A stretch of DNA of 49,821 bases from Shewanella waksmanii ATCC BAA-643 (GCF_000518805.1 NZ_KI912501.1:10102-59922); one strand, 5' to 3'. Positions 26,558 to 35,768 are shown, numbered from the stretch's first letter. Numbers and translations: made by a program. The notes: a model not told the origin generated them from the letters alone.

Positions 26558-27454
26558 ATGAGCAAACTCGATAGGTTAGACATAAAGCAACTGCGGGTGT
26601 TTCAAGCATTAATGCGCGAGCAAAGCGCCTCAAAGGCCGCTATGCAATTGGGTTTAACTCAGCAAGCTGTCAGTGAACAGTTGAAAAAGCTGCGTGATGT
26701 TTTCGATGACCGATTGTTTCTAAGAAAAACCAGTGGTTTTGTCCCCACGCCTTATGCTGAAATTTTATCAGTTGAAATTGACCGCTTGCTCAGGGATTTT
26801 CAGACATTACTGTCGCCACAACAATTCGACCCCAAAACCACACAAGGCACCTATGTGATTGCGGCAACAGATTATGCACAACAGGTGGTGCTGCCTGATC
26901 TACTTGCTATCCTAAGGCTGCAAGCGCCACTGCTTAAGGTAATTATTAGAGATTTTGAAATCGATAAAATTCATCAGTGGATGGAAAGTGGTAGGGTGAA
27001 TCTCGCGTTGGCTTTTCCCGATTTTATGCCAAGTAATTATGCGGTGGTTAAGTTGTTTGAAGAGCACCATGTTTGTGTGACATCTCGTAGCTCATCTATT
27101 GCAAAACACCCTTCGCTGGCAGAAGTCGCCGCGCATCCAAGTATTATTGCGTCTCCTTCGCGCCCCAATTTTAAGGGATCTATCGACCAATGGTTTAAAC
27201 AGTTTGGCCTAGAGCGCAATGTGGTGATTTCTGCCCCCTGTTTTTCGGTGGTGCCTTTGTACCTACAAACCACCGATGCAATTGCTTTTTTGCCATCAAA
27301 AGCAATTGCCGGACTTGATTTAACGACCATAGAGCTTGAACAAGCGCCGCAGCCCTTCGATGTTATTGCCGCATGGTATCCACGTTATAACGACGATGCG
27401 TTGCAGAAGTGGATGGTATCAAAACTGCGGGCACTATACGTTAAAGCAGCATAG
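26558..27454 (+). CDS. LysR-type transcriptional regulator
   Basis: 298 aa. Helix-turn-helix at about 10-60 (QSASKAAMQLGLTQQAVSEQLKKL) and a NahR/PcpR-like substrate-binding domain. The ATG at 26558 has CGGAG 8 bases upstream. It is divergent from the SDR gene and probably controls it. The inducer is unknown. Confidence 0.9.
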   Translation: MSKLDRLDIKQLRVFQALMREQSASKAAMQLGLTQQAVSEQLKKLRDVFDDRLFLRKTSGFVPTPYAEILSVEIDRLLRDFQTLLSPQQFDPKTTQGTYVIAATDYAQQVVLPDLLAILRLQAPLLKVIIRDFEIDKIHQWMESGRVNLALAFPDFMPSNYAVVKLFEEHHVCVTSRSSSIAKHPSLAEVAAHPSIIASPSRPNFKGSIDQWFKQFGLERNVVISAPCFSVVPLYLQTTDAIAFLPSKAIAGLDLTTIELEQAPQPFDVIAAWYPRYNDDALQKWMVSKLRALYVKAA

Positions 27455-27466
27455 CCTGAGTTAAAA

Positions 27467-28111
27467 TTAAGCTTGCTGCAGCTCAAGCAGTATTTGCTTA
27501 AAGGTGGCTTGCGGTTGTGCTCCGGTGACAGCACTATTGCGATTGAACACCACGGTGGGGACACCAGAGATTCCCATCTGTTGCCATTGGCCGATTTTGG
27601 CTTTGATCTGCCGGCGTGCCTGAGTGTCAGCCAGTAGCTCAGCTGCTTGTTCGCGGTTAATACCCACCGCTACAGCCTCATTGATTAAGACCTTTCTGTC
27701 CGACACATCCTTTTTCTCAGAAAAGTAGGCTGAGAATAAACGTAGTTTAAGCTGAGTTTGTAGTCCCATTTGTTGTGCCAGCTCAAGTAGCACGTGGGCA
27801 TCAAGTGTATTGACGATGTGCATATCATCATAAAAATTAAATTCGAAACCGTAGTCAGCACCCCGTTGAGTGATAGCGGCGCGTGCATTGTCGCTATCTT
27901 CGCGGTTAGAACCATATTTTCTGGCTAGGTGAGCGCGTAACTCTTCGCCCTGTGCCGGCATATCTGGATTGAGCTCAAACGGTTGCCACTCAATCTCAAC
28001 CTGATCTTCTAGGCCAAGTTCTGCAATGGCTGCTTCGAGGTGTTTGTAACCGACAATGCACCACGGGCACACAACATCGGAAATGATGTCTAACTTGATC
28101 TTGTTACTCAT
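27467..28111 (-). CDS. DsbA-family oxidoreductase (FrnE-like)
   Basis: 214 aa, with no signal peptide, so cytoplasmic. The ATG at 28111 follows GGAAG. The active site is CPWC (C15-C18) in ISDVVCPWCIVG, with the helical insert of FrnE/2-hydroxychromene-isomerase-like members and cis-Pro in GVPTVVF. FrnE proteins act in oxidative-stress disulfide chemistry. It lies downstream of the AhpD-like gene behind a hairpin, in a unit probably under the TetR protein. Confidence 0.9.
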   Translation of the reverse strand: MSNKIKLDIISDVVCPWCIVGYKHLEAAIAELGLEDQVEIEWQPFELNPDMPAQGEELRAHLARKYGSNREDSDNARAAITQRGADYGFEFNFYDDMHIVNTLDAHVLLELAQQMGLQTQLKLRLFSAYFSEKKDVSDRKVLINEAVAVGINREQAAELLADTQARRQIKAKIGQWQQMGISGVPTVVFNRNSAVTGAQPQATFKQILLELQQA

Positions 28112-28149
28112 TATTCTTCCATCAGGTGTAGATGACGTGTTGAACAAAA

Positions 28150-28174
28150 CCAGTCTACGGGGTGAGTAGACTGG
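28150..28174 (-). terminator. Hairpin between AhpD-like and FrnE-like genes
   Basis: CCAGTCTAC (28150-28158) and GTAGACTGG (28166-28174) form a 9-bp stem with a 7-base loop. On the minus strand GGTTTTGTT follows, so it is a partial terminator that could lower expression of the FrnE-like gene. Confidence 0.65.
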
Positions 28175-28187
28175 CTCACAAACAAAG

Positions 28188-28736
28188 TTATTTGTTCCAA
28201 GTAAACTCGGCAAACAAGGGGTCGACAGGGGTTTTGGCAACGTGATTAACATAGTTGCTGATCACTTTTTGTGATAGCCCTAGAATCACCTCAATCACTT
28301 GTTGCTGGCCGTAACCTGCTGCGAAAAATGCTGCTAATTGTTCATCGCTTACATTGCCGCGCTCGCGCACCATAGCAAGGGTGAAATCATGCAATGCTTG
28401 CAGTTTAGCCGTTGGCATTGATGTTTGATTACGCAGTGCTTCGGTAATTGCTGGATCAACTTTCATTGAATGCGCAATGGCTGTATGGGCTGGAACACAG
28501 AAGTGACACTCGTGCTCGACATTGATGGTTTGCCATACCACAGTCAGCTCTTCTGCATCGAATGAGGTTGCGGTAAATAATTGATGCAGTTGCTGGTAGG
28601 CTTTTAAGGTTTCAGGCGATTGAGCCATCACCGCGTACAAACCCGGTATGCTGCCCATCTGTTTTATGGCGCCCTCTAACATAGGCTTACTTTCAGCTGG
28701 CGCGGTGTCTACGGTGTGAAAGGTAAATTTGCTCAT
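28188..28736 (-). CDS. AhpD-like carboxymuconolactone decarboxylase-family protein
   Basis: About 182 aa. The core ECHFCVPAH matches the AhpD-type ExxxxxC..C...H active site (CxxC plus His), giving a thiol peroxidase-related activity rather than a decarboxylase one. GGAG precedes two adjacent ATG codons (28739 and 28736); either could be used. It is divergent from the TetR gene, with two TetR-type operators between 28825 and 28864 just before it. Confidence 0.9.
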   Translation of the reverse strand: MSKFTFHTVDTAPAESKPMLEGAIKQMGSIPGLYAVMAQSPETLKAYQQLHQLFTATSFDAEELTVVWQTINVEHECHFCVPAHTAIAHSMKVDPAITEALRNQTSMPTAKLQALHDFTLAMVRERGNVSDEQLAAFFAAGYGQQQVIEVILGLSQKVISNYVNHVAKTPVDPLFAEFTWNK

Positions 28737-28824
28737 CATATGCTCCAATGGTTTGCTTATCTGCATCTGGTTTAAATGAAGGCAGGTCGACAGCCCTCGT
28801 TGATGCAATAGACTATAGATTTAT

Positions 28825-28840
28825 TTGAACGATCGTTCAA
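28825..28840. promoter_or_regulatory. TetR-type operator 1
   Basis: TTGAACGATCGTTCAA is a perfect 16-bp palindrome, 89 bases before the AhpD-like start. It is one of three closely related sites in this gap. Confidence 0.75.
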
Positions 28841-28848
28841 GCTTTATT

Positions 28849-28864
28849 TTGAACAGTCGTTCAA
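28849..28864. promoter_or_regulatory. TetR-type operator 2
   Basis: TTGAACAGTCGTTCAA keeps both GAAC/GTTC arms; its centre is 24 bp from operator 1. Confidence 0.72.
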
Positions 28865-29004
28865 TTGAGTGCTATCTTAATATTTAAGATCTTGATCTTC
28901 ATGCAATAAAGTCACTATTTATTTTTTATATGGTCTTTTTTTGCTGTGATCAAATGGCAGCGGCGTCACTTTAGTCTTTACCTTAAGAAAGCTAAAAACT
29001 ATAA

Positions 29005-29020
29005 TTGAACGAATGTTCAA
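29005..29020. promoter_or_regulatory. TetR-type operator 3
   Basis: TTGAACGAATGTTCAA lies 22 bases before the TetR gene start, where it would block or tune that gene's own expression. Confidence 0.72.
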
Positions 29021-29041
29021 CGATGGTGATAGGCTCGATAA

Positions 29042-29626
29042 ATGGCAAAAGTGGCAAAATATGATCGTCAACAGGTTGTAGACAAAGCGACCAACCTCTA
29101 TTGGCAAAAGGGGTTTCATGCGACGTCGATGCGCAATCTTCAAGATGTCATTGATATGCGCCCAGGCAGCATTTATGCCGCATTTGGTAGCAAAGATGGC
29201 CTGTTTAAAGCCACCTTACGCAACTATACCGATATGGGGCTCGCTCATATTGAAGCATGTCGTCAGCAACATGATTCGCCAATTATGGCGTTAAAAGCAT
29301 TTGTTAAAGCACAAGTCATTGATACGCAATCCACGGCCCCCAATGGCATGTGCATGCTATCTAAAACACTGAGTGAGCTGACTGAAGAAAATCAGCCATT
29401 GATTGAGACTACCAAAGCGCATTTGGGAGAGATCGCCGCCGAGTTTGCAGCAATCATTGAGCAGGCTCAGGCCAAAGGCGAGATTAGTACTACTAAAACT
29501 GCCTCTGACTTGGCAAACCACGTACAGATTCAAATTGCCGGCCTGCGGACTTTTGCCAAAATGAACAGTGACCCGCAGCAACTCAATGGGATGATTGAGG
29601 ATATGTTTAGCCACTACCCATTCTAA
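29042..29626 (+). CDS. TetR/AcrR-family regulator
   Basis: 194 aa. The N-terminal helix-turn-helix (about 8-52) includes QKGFHATSMRNLQDVIDMRPGSIYAAFGSKDGLF, followed by a TetR_C-type ligand domain. It is divergent from the AhpD/FrnE-like thiol genes. Three matching palindromes in the gap, one just before this gene, suggest that it represses both directions. Ligand unknown; an electrophile or oxidant is a reasonable guess. The broken dehalogenase gene follows by 21 bases. Confidence 0.92.
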   Translation: MAKVAKYDRQQVVDKATNLYWQKGFHATSMRNLQDVIDMRPGSIYAAFGSKDGLFKATLRNYTDMGLAHIEACRQQHDSPIMALKAFVKAQVIDTQSTAPNGMCMLSKTLSELTEENQPLIETTKAHLGEIAAEFAAIIEQAQAKGEISTTKTASDLANHVQIQIAGLRTFAKMNSDPQQLNGMIEDMFSHYPF

Positions 29627-29647
29627 AAATAAACGTGAGGTCCAGTC

Positions 29648-30316
29648 ATGTCTCAGCAGGTCATCTTGTTTGATATCAACGAAACCGTGTTAGATCTGGC
29701 CAGTTTGAAACCCAAGTTTCAGCACTATTTTGGCGATGAGTTACATATGAGCACCTGGTTTGCCATGCTGTTACACTCCTCAACAGTATGTGTGACCACA
29801 TCGGTACGTAGTGACTTTAAGGGCTTAGCCAGAGCAGCTTTACTTAGCCTAGCGGGTCGCGTGCAAGTCTCATTAAGCTCGGAAAGTATTGACGAGATCC
29901 TGGCAACTTTTGCTCAGCTTGCAGCTCATGATGACATCGTTCCCGCTATGCAAAAATTGCGACAAGCCGGTTTTAAATTAGTGGCGCTGTCGAATTCATC
30001 ATTGGCGCTACTCAACGCGCAACTCACCAATGCCGGCATCATAACCTTATTCGATGAGGTCATTTCCGTCTAAACCGCTGCGACTTTTAAACCTGCTGCA
30101 GCGGCCTATCAATTGGCACTGAGTCAGCTTAGTGTACCAGCCCATCAGGCAAGGCTGGTGGCAGCGCATGACTGGGATACCCATGGTGCGCTGTGTGCGG
30201 GGCTGCATGGTGCGTTTGTCGATAGGTTAGCGAGCCCTTATCATCCGCTGTACAAAAAGCCCGATATTATGGCGCGCTCTATGATTGAAGTGGCTGATCA
30301 GATCATTAAGCTATAG
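29648..30316 (+). pseudogene. Haloacid dehalogenase type II, broken by one stop codon
   Basis: The first part (29648-30070) encodes a HAD-type protein with the catalytic Asp in LFDINETVLDL, a Thr/Ser motif and LVALSNSS. A TAA at 30071-30073 interrupts it after DEVISV. The same frame then continues without error to 30316, encoding TFKPAAAAYQLAL and AAHDWDTHGALCAGL, which are the expected motif III and IV regions. Family members commonly have Glu after this ISV, so GAA changed to TAA is the simplest explanation. It is a recent single-base lesion or a sequencing error. GTGAGG lies before the ATG; the gene probably shared transcription with the TetR gene. Confidence 0.85.
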
Positions 30317-30982
30317 TTATTCTTAGCTAGGCTTTAAACGCTACCATCTTGATTGCTACATCTGGTTAACATTTGCGTATCATTACACCCAGTTGACATT
30401 TGCTTACATTCACAACGCTATCATAGACACATTGATTGCAGCCAATTGCGTAATGCCGAGCACATTGGCTCCGCCCAGAACGGTAATACCAATCAGTATA
30501 AGAATTTGATCTACTCAGCGCGCTTTAGGCAAACTAATTCAAGGCGAATGATTGAAACAATGGTTGTTCCCTTGTGAGGTTATTCAACGAAGAAATAGGC
30601 AGCCCAAAACGCGCCAGGATGGCGAGTTTTAGCGATTCTGATGCTATGTTAACGAGCTTAACCATAGAATGACTATGCTCTTCACTCGTTGCAAACCACA
30701 TGGATGTGGTGAATGTCATTAATGCACGACTATAGGGATATAGGAGGTAGGGTAACGCAGGAGCAGTTACCGAGGAGCATTTAAGGACCTTGCCTCAGAA
30801 GCGCTAAACTCTCGCTGAGTGACCCGTTTGTGGCACCCTAATCGATAGCGGTCAGCTCGTGAATAGTTTATTGAACAAGTGGCGGCTGATACTAAAATGG
30901 ATAACAGTGAACTGGCTGCGTGACTTGCTATAAATTTTATATCGCGTAGCTTATCAACAATATCACTAGTAAAGAGAGCATC
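30317..30982. other. Long non-coding region with hairpin cluster
   Basis: This 666-bp gap holds only short, unconvincing reading frames (such as 30353-30577). Its middle (30606-30790) is dense in small inverted repeats, listed separately. The last 150 bases must include the promoter of the AraC-type gene. Confidence 0.6.
30606..30790. repeat. Cluster of hairpins with GGA-containing loops
   Basis: Five small inverted repeats occur in a row: CGCC-AGGAT-GGCG (30612-30624, extended by AAAAC/GTTTT), CTATGTTAA-CGAGC-TTAACCATAG (30644-30667), ACCACA-TGGA-TGTGGT (30695-30710), CTATA-GGGA-TATAG (30730-30743) and GGTAAC-GCAGGAGCA-GTTACC (30751-30771). Four of the five loops contain GGA; further GGA motifs follow at 30774 and 30784. 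This could be REP-type repeats or a structured RNA with GGA loops as in CsrA-binding RNAs. No clear terminator is seen. Confidence 0.55.
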
Positions 30983-31891
30983 ATGTCACGCCAAAGTCCT
31001 TTCACTCGAACAGAGCGAGTGTTGGCCTATATCCATGATAATTTGGAGCAAGCATTAGCTTTAGATGATTTAGCTGAGGTTTGTGGCGTGTCTCGTTGGC
31101 AGTTGCAGCGTATTTTTCAACAGCAAACAGGCCTTAATGTTGCACAGTATGTTCGTGAGCTGAAATTGAGCCTAGCAGCTGATGCCGTATTGCAAAGTGA
31201 TGCCCGTATGCTAGATGTTGCGCTGCAGCATGGCTTTGCCTCCGAGGTAAGTTTTAGTCGTGCTTTTAAACAGTTTTTCGGCTTAAGCCCCAGCGCTTAT
31301 CGACGTCGGGGTATTCGAGTCGGGCTGCGCACGCCCATCAAGATTCGCTATGGCGAACCCATCGACAGAGCCTTTTTACATACCCGTATTGAATACCGTT
31401 CGCCGTTGCAAATCACCGGGTTATCCACCTCGCTGCAAGGGGTATTAGCTGACAACCCTGATTTTTATACCCAAGTACCGCTGACGTGGGAAAAGCTGCT
31501 GGCACAGGTGGCTAAAATTGAATCGCTCAGTGGTCAAATGATAGGTGTGGTAGATACTCGCCTCACCAATGATCAGCAGCAAAGTGTCGAATATTGGGCA
31601 GGGCTAGATCTGGTGCCCGAACAGTTAGGCTTGTTGCAAGCACAGCTTAGTGAGTCAGCGTTGGCTTCGTTGTCTATTCCGGCCCAAGAATATGCCGTAG
31701 TGTCATATCAAGGCCAGTTGAGTGGCTTTAGCCAGTTGGTTGAATGGCTGATTTGTGAATGGCTGCCAGATTCCGGCTATGACAGCGTCAATGGCTTTGA
31801 GCTTGAATGCTATGGCGAGCTGACGCTGCTCGGCCAAGAACCGAATAAAATGGAGTATTGGTTACCCGTTTCCCCCTCTACAAAACTGTGA
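30983..31891 (+). CDS. AraC-family regulator with GyrI-like effector domain
   Basis: 302 aa. The two helix-turn-helix motifs of the AraC domain are at the N-terminus (about 8-108; DDLAEVCGVSRWQLQRIFQQ and FASEVSFSRAFKQFFGLSP). The rest (about 120-300) is a GyrI/BacB-type ligand-binding domain, as in Rob and similar drug- or stress-responsive regulators. It lies upstream of the siderophore locus but there is a Fur-controlled promoter in between, so a link is not shown. Confidence 0.9.
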   Translation: MSRQSPFTRTERVLAYIHDNLEQALALDDLAEVCGVSRWQLQRIFQQQTGLNVAQYVRELKLSLAADAVLQSDARMLDVALQHGFASEVSFSRAFKQFFGLSPSAYRRRGIRVGLRTPIKIRYGEPIDRAFLHTRIEYRSPLQITGLSTSLQGVLADNPDFYTQVPLTWEKLLAQVAKIESLSGQMIGVVDTRLTNDQQQSVEYWAGLDLVPEQLGLLQAQLSESALASLSIPAQEYAVVSYQGQLSGFSQLVEWLICEWLPDSGYDSVNGFELECYGELTLLGQEPNKMEYWLPVSPSTKL

Positions 31892-31986
31892 TTCCACTCG
31901 CGATTTAAGCAGCTATTTGCGACTTTCCTACTTTAATGCACCAAATTGTTAAATGTGAGCAAATGAAACAGTATACCATCTGCGCT

Positions 31987-32001
31987 TGATAATCATTCTC
32001 A
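31987..32001 (+). promoter_or_regulatory. Fur box
   Basis: TGATAAT-C-ATTCTCA matches the 7-1-7 Fur consensus TGATAATnATTATCA at 14 of 15 positions. It lies 56 bases before the TonB receptor start, so iron should repress the siderophore operon. Confidence 0.85.
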
Positions 32002-32056
32002 TTAGTGTTCAGGTTAAGTTAATAATCGACACGGTTACAGGGTAGAAGAGGGCGGC

Positions 32057-34231
32057 ATGGTCTCAACAGCATTTAACAAGTCATTTAAGCTAACAGTGGT
32101 TGCGACAGCAATTAGCACGTCGTTAGTATGTTCAGCGCAGGTCGTAGCGGCTGAAAGTGATGATCTCGCCATTGAGATCCCAACAATGGAAACCATTACG
32201 GTACTGGGTCAAGCTTACCGTAATACCGCAACCAAAACCGCCCTCACACCGCAAGAAACGCCACAAGGCGTTACGGTTATTGATAGTGAGTTACTGCATG
32301 AGCGTGGTGTGAAATCTTTAAACCAAGCATTGCGCTACGTACCGGGTGTGACCACTGAGCAAAAAGGTGGCGCGGTAACTATGTATGACACCTTTAACAT
32401 TCGTGGTTTTGACGTTAATCAGAGCTACTATGATGGTCTAGTACTGCAGTACCTCAATGGTTGGAACTTGCAACCGCAAATTGATCCTATCGCGTTAGAA
32501 CAGGTCGAAGTTTTTAAAGGCCCAACATCGGTACTTTATGGTTCTATGCCACCAGGTGGCATGGTGAATATGATTGCGAAAACGCCACAAAGCACCAGCA
32601 GCACTGAGGTCAATGTAGCCACCGGTTCGCATAACCTAATGGAAGCGTCAATTGATACTACCGGACAAATTGGCGACAGCGATTTTTCTTATCGAGTGAT
32701 TGCATTGGCGCGCAGTAAAGATGGTCAAGTGGATCATACTGAAGAGGAGCGCTTTGTATTTGCCCCGTCGATTGACTGGAATGTATCTGACAGCACCTAT
32801 GTGAATTTCAACCTGTACTATCAAAAAGACCCATCAATGGGGATGAACTCATCGCTACCCGCATCGGGGATGATTTACGATAACCCTAATGGCAGCACCA
32901 GCCCATCGACCTTTGCAGGCGATAAAAACTGGTCTGAATTTGAGCGTGAGTTTGTATTAGCGGGTTATAAAATTAATCATGAATTCAATGATAACTGGTC
33001 GTTCTTGCAGAACTTCCGCTATATGGATGCGTCACTGACCCAAAAGAATACCTATCATATTGGTGATAACTTTGATCCGACCACAGGTAATCTAGATCGT
33101 AATATTTACAGCACTGAAGAAAGCTCAACCGGTTACACCATAGACAACCAATTGTCGGGCTTAGTGATGACCGGCAGCGTTGAACATAATCTATTGTTTG
33201 GTTTGGATTACCAGAAACTTGATGGGGTGTCTGCATATTCAGAGTACGGCACAACTAGCCAATTTGGGACCTTTAATATCTTTAACCCGAATAACGATAT
33301 GATTGACCCATCTCAGTTGTCATCGACCTATGACGCGACTGATGATGTGCAAGTTGAGCAGTTGGGCGTGTATTTCCAAAACCAAATGCGTTTTGACCAA
33401 TTAATCATGATTGTTGGCGGCCGCTGGGACGACTATAGCTCATCGAGCGACTACTCTGACGATTATGGTGCCAGTAAAACTCAGGCCGATCAGCAAGAGT
33501 TCTCTTACCGTGTGGGAGCCATGTATGAGTTTGAAAATGGTATTTCCCCCTTCATTAGCTATGCCACTAGCTTTGAACCTGTTGCAGGCACTAAAACCGA
33601 CGGAACAACCTACAAGCCTGAAATGGGTGAGCAGTTTGAGTTCGGTTTAAAATATAGCTCTGATGATGCCAGTAAAACGGCAGCGATTTCATTTTTCAAC
33701 ATTGTTAAAAGTGACGCGCTGATGGCCAACCCTGATGATCCTTGGGGTGACAAGCTACAAATTGGTGAAATCGAATCCCGTGGCGCTGAGTTTGAAGGCC
33801 ATTGGTTTGTGACCGATAACTTTGATGTCGCACTGAACTATACCTACATCGATATGGAAATTACTAAAGATGCCGGCAATGGTTTACAAGGTACACAACC
33901 TATTTATGTGCCTAAACATGCCGCGTCACTATGGACTAACTATCACATCGATGACGGTGCACTAGCCGGTATGCGCATTGGTGGCGGCGTTCGCTATGTG
34001 GGTGAAATGCAGATGGATGCAATGAACACCGACACAGTTGAGTCGTACACTTTAGTTGACCTCTCTGTGGGATACGATCTGAGCGAACTCAGTGCCAGCT
34101 TGCTTGGTGCCAGCGTAAACCTTGTGGCCAACAACCTGTTCAATGAAGAGTACTATACCTGTTATGACTCAGTGAACTGCTGGTATGGCGCAGAGCGCAA
34201 TATCGAACTGAACTTTAAGTATAATTTCTAA
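32057..34231 (+). CDS. TonB-dependent siderophore receptor
   Basis: 724 aa. Signal peptide (about 1-31, ending VVAA), a TonB box-like METITVLGQ, the plug domain (ETPQGVTVIDSELLHERGVK and VEVFKGPTSVLYGSMPPGG), and a 22-strand barrel ending in aromatic F (NFKYNF). Length and sequence style match ferrichrome/hydroxamate-type receptors. It imports ferric siderophore across the outer membrane and feeds the binding protein and permease encoded downstream. It is Fur-controlled by the box at 31987. Confidence 0.95.
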   Translation: MVSTAFNKSFKLTVVATAISTSLVCSAQVVAAESDDLAIEIPTMETITVLGQAYRNTATKTALTPQETPQGVTVIDSELLHERGVKSLNQALRYVPGVTTEQKGGAVTMYDTFNIRGFDVNQSYYDGLVLQYLNGWNLQPQIDPIALEQVEVFKGPTSVLYGSMPPGGMVNMIAKTPQSTSSTEVNVATGSHNLMEASIDTTGQIGDSDFSYRVIALARSKDGQVDHTEEERFVFAPSIDWNVSDSTYVNFNLYYQKDPSMGMNSSLPASGMIYDNPNGSTSPSTFAGDKNWSEFEREFVLAGYKINHEFNDNWSFLQNFRYMDASLTQKNTYHIGDNFDPTTGNLDRNIYSTEESSTGYTIDNQLSGLVMTGSVEHNLLFGLDYQKLDGVSAYSEYGTTSQFGTFNIFNPNNDMIDPSQLSSTYDATDDVQVEQLGVYFQNQMRFDQLIMIVGGRWDDYSSSSDYSDDYGASKTQADQQEFSYRVGAMYEFENGISPFISYATSFEPVAGTKTDGTTYKPEMGEQFEFGLKYSSDDASKTAAISFFNIVKSDALMANPDDPWGDKLQIGEIESRGAEFEGHWFVTDNFDVALNYTYIDMEITKDAGNGLQGTQPIYVPKHAASLWTNYHIDDGALAGMRIGGGVRYVGEMQMDAMNTDTVESYTLVDLSVGYDLSELSASLLGASVNLVANNLFNEEYYTCYDSVNCWYGAERNIELNFKYNF

Positions 34232-34236
34232 AGTGT

Positions 34237-34269
34237 GGTTAAGCGGTGAGTCAGGCTCACCGCTTAACC
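34237..34269 (+). terminator. Hairpin after the TonB receptor gene
   Basis: GGTTAAGCGGTGAG (34237-34250) and CTCACCGCTTAACC (34256-34269) form a perfect 14-bp stem with a TCAGG loop. There is no T run, so it is more likely an mRNA-stabilising or attenuating hairpin that lets the receptor be made in excess of the downstream transport genes. Confidence 0.6.
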
Positions 34270-34282
34270 CGTTTGGTGAACT

Positions 34283-34990
34283 ATGACACAACAGGTTATT
34301 CAGCAGATTTATCAGCACTGTGAACAACTGTCGCCCTACCTTAAGGCGATGGCAACGGCAGAACTGCAAGCGAATGACAGTCACATCAGTGTTAATGGCA
34401 GCAACGTCACGACCATTAAGTCACTGCATCATCATCTACAGCAACAAGCGCCAGAAGCGGGCCGCAGTTACTGGCTCACCAGAAGCTGGGATTTGCTGAC
34501 TTGGCAACCTTTGTATCTTGCGGTTACCGCCATCTATCAATGTCAGGCTTTACCTAATTTGCAGCATATGCAGCAGCGCCATTGTGATGGTGTGGTGGCA
34601 GGTTTCAGTTTTAGCTGTACTGCCTGTGCAAGTGGCTCAGTCAAGCAACTTATTCAGCAAGCCGGGCAACAGTTGCGTGCCATGTTTGACCATTATCGAG
34701 TTGAGCTCGACCAGTCTGTGCGATGCCGACCTAAGTTTACCGATACGCTATTAGCTGATACGTTAATCAGTCGCCTATTATTGTTACAGCAAACGCATCC
34801 AGAGATGCCCACTGCTAGCTTACGTCAGCATATTGGTTGGTGGCTTGAGGCGATGTCGTTACCCCTTCGTGCGCTTGATACGGTTCACAGCAATTGTGAA
34901 GGTAAATTAGTATTGCAACGCAGCAGCTGCTGCGCGGTCTATAAAACCCAAACTGGAAGTAAATGTGCCAATTGCCCTCGGCTCAAGTAA
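34283..34990 (+). CDS. Siderophore ferric iron reductase (FhuF-like, AHA_1954 type)
   Basis: 235 aa, soluble. The C-terminus has the FhuF-type [2Fe-2S] cysteine pattern: CC in RSSCCAVYKT and CxxC in SKCANCPRL. Such proteins release iron from hydroxamate siderophores in the cytoplasm by reducing it. Length and placement beside receptor and ABC genes match the AHA_1954 subgroup. GGTGA lies before the ATG; the ATPase gene starts 10 bases after the stop. Confidence 0.88.
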   Translation: MTQQVIQQIYQHCEQLSPYLKAMATAELQANDSHISVNGSNVTTIKSLHHHLQQQAPEAGRSYWLTRSWDLLTWQPLYLAVTAIYQCQALPNLQHMQQRHCDGVVAGFSFSCTACASGSVKQLIQQAGQQLRAMFDHYRVELDQSVRCRPKFTDTLLADTLISRLLLLQQTHPEMPTASLRQHIGWWLEAMSLPLRALDTVHSNCEGKLVLQRSSCCAVYKTQTGSKCANCPRLK

Positions 34991-35000
34991 AGAGTAATAC

Positions 35001-35768
35001 ATGTATCAACTAAAAGATGTCAAAGTGATCCGCGAGCAGCGCACAATCTTAGGTATTGAGCAGCTAAATATCGATCCTCACGCGTTAACTGTGGTACTAG
35101 GACACAATGGTTCTGGTAAATCGACTTTGGTTAACTTACTTGCCAATCAATTCCAGCCCGAGCAGGGAACCGTCACCTTAGCGGACAAAACCTTGCAGCA
35201 GTACAGTGCTAAAGCACTGGCACAAACCGTGGCTTACTTGCCGCAAAAGTTGCCTGAAGTGGCGGGGTTGAATGTCGCCGAACTTGTTAGGTTAGGCCGT
35301 TTCCCGTGGCGCGGAACCTTAGGCCGTTGGCGCAAAGAAGATGAGCAAATCATCGCTGATGCAGTGGCGGAAACCGGGGTGACACAGTTTAAAGATACCT
35401 TGGCCGACCAGCTTTCAGGTGGTGAGCGCCAGCGGACTTGGGTGGCCATGCTGCTCGCTCAGCAAGCAGAACTTTTGATCCTCGATGAGCCCACTTCAGC
35501 ACTGGATATTCAACACCAGTATCAGTTAATGGATTTACTCAGTCGCCTCAATAAAACCACAGGTAAAGGCGTGATTGTTATCTTGCATGATCTGAATTTA
35601 GCCTTGCGTTATGCCACCCAAATTGTGGCTTTGAAAGCGGGGAAAGTGGCTTTTCATGGCGATGTTAGTTTGCTGCAAGATGAGCAACGGCTCAGCGATT
35701 TATACGCCACACCTGTTACGCTTATCGACCATCCTCATCGACCACATAAAGTCGCGATTGTATGTTAG
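35001..35768 (+). CDS. Fe-siderophore ABC transporter ATP-binding protein
   Basis: 255 aa. Walker A GHNGSGKST (34-42), ABC signature LSGGERQR, Walker B LLILDEPTS and switch histidine in VILHDLNLA. It is a FhuC/FecE-type subunit powering the double-length permease. It overlaps the binding-protein gene by 7 bases. Confidence 0.95.
   Translation: MYQLKDVKVIREQRTILGIEQLNIDPHALTVVLGHNGSGKSTLVNLLANQFQPEQGTVTLADKTLQQYSAKALAQTVAYLPQKLPEVAGLNVAELVRLGRFPWRGTLGRWRKEDEQIIADAVAETGVTQFKDTLADQLSGGERQRTWVAMLLAQQAELLILDEPTSALDIQHQYQLMDLLSRLNKTTGKGVIVILHDLNLALRYATQIVALKAGKVAFHGDVSLLQDEQRLSDLYATPVTLIDHPHRPHKVAIVC

Noticed and set aside
30353..30577. Small reading frame in the 30317-30982 gap
   Set aside because: No ribosome site, no recognisable domain and a cysteine/histidine-rich chance-like composition; the gap is better explained as non-coding.
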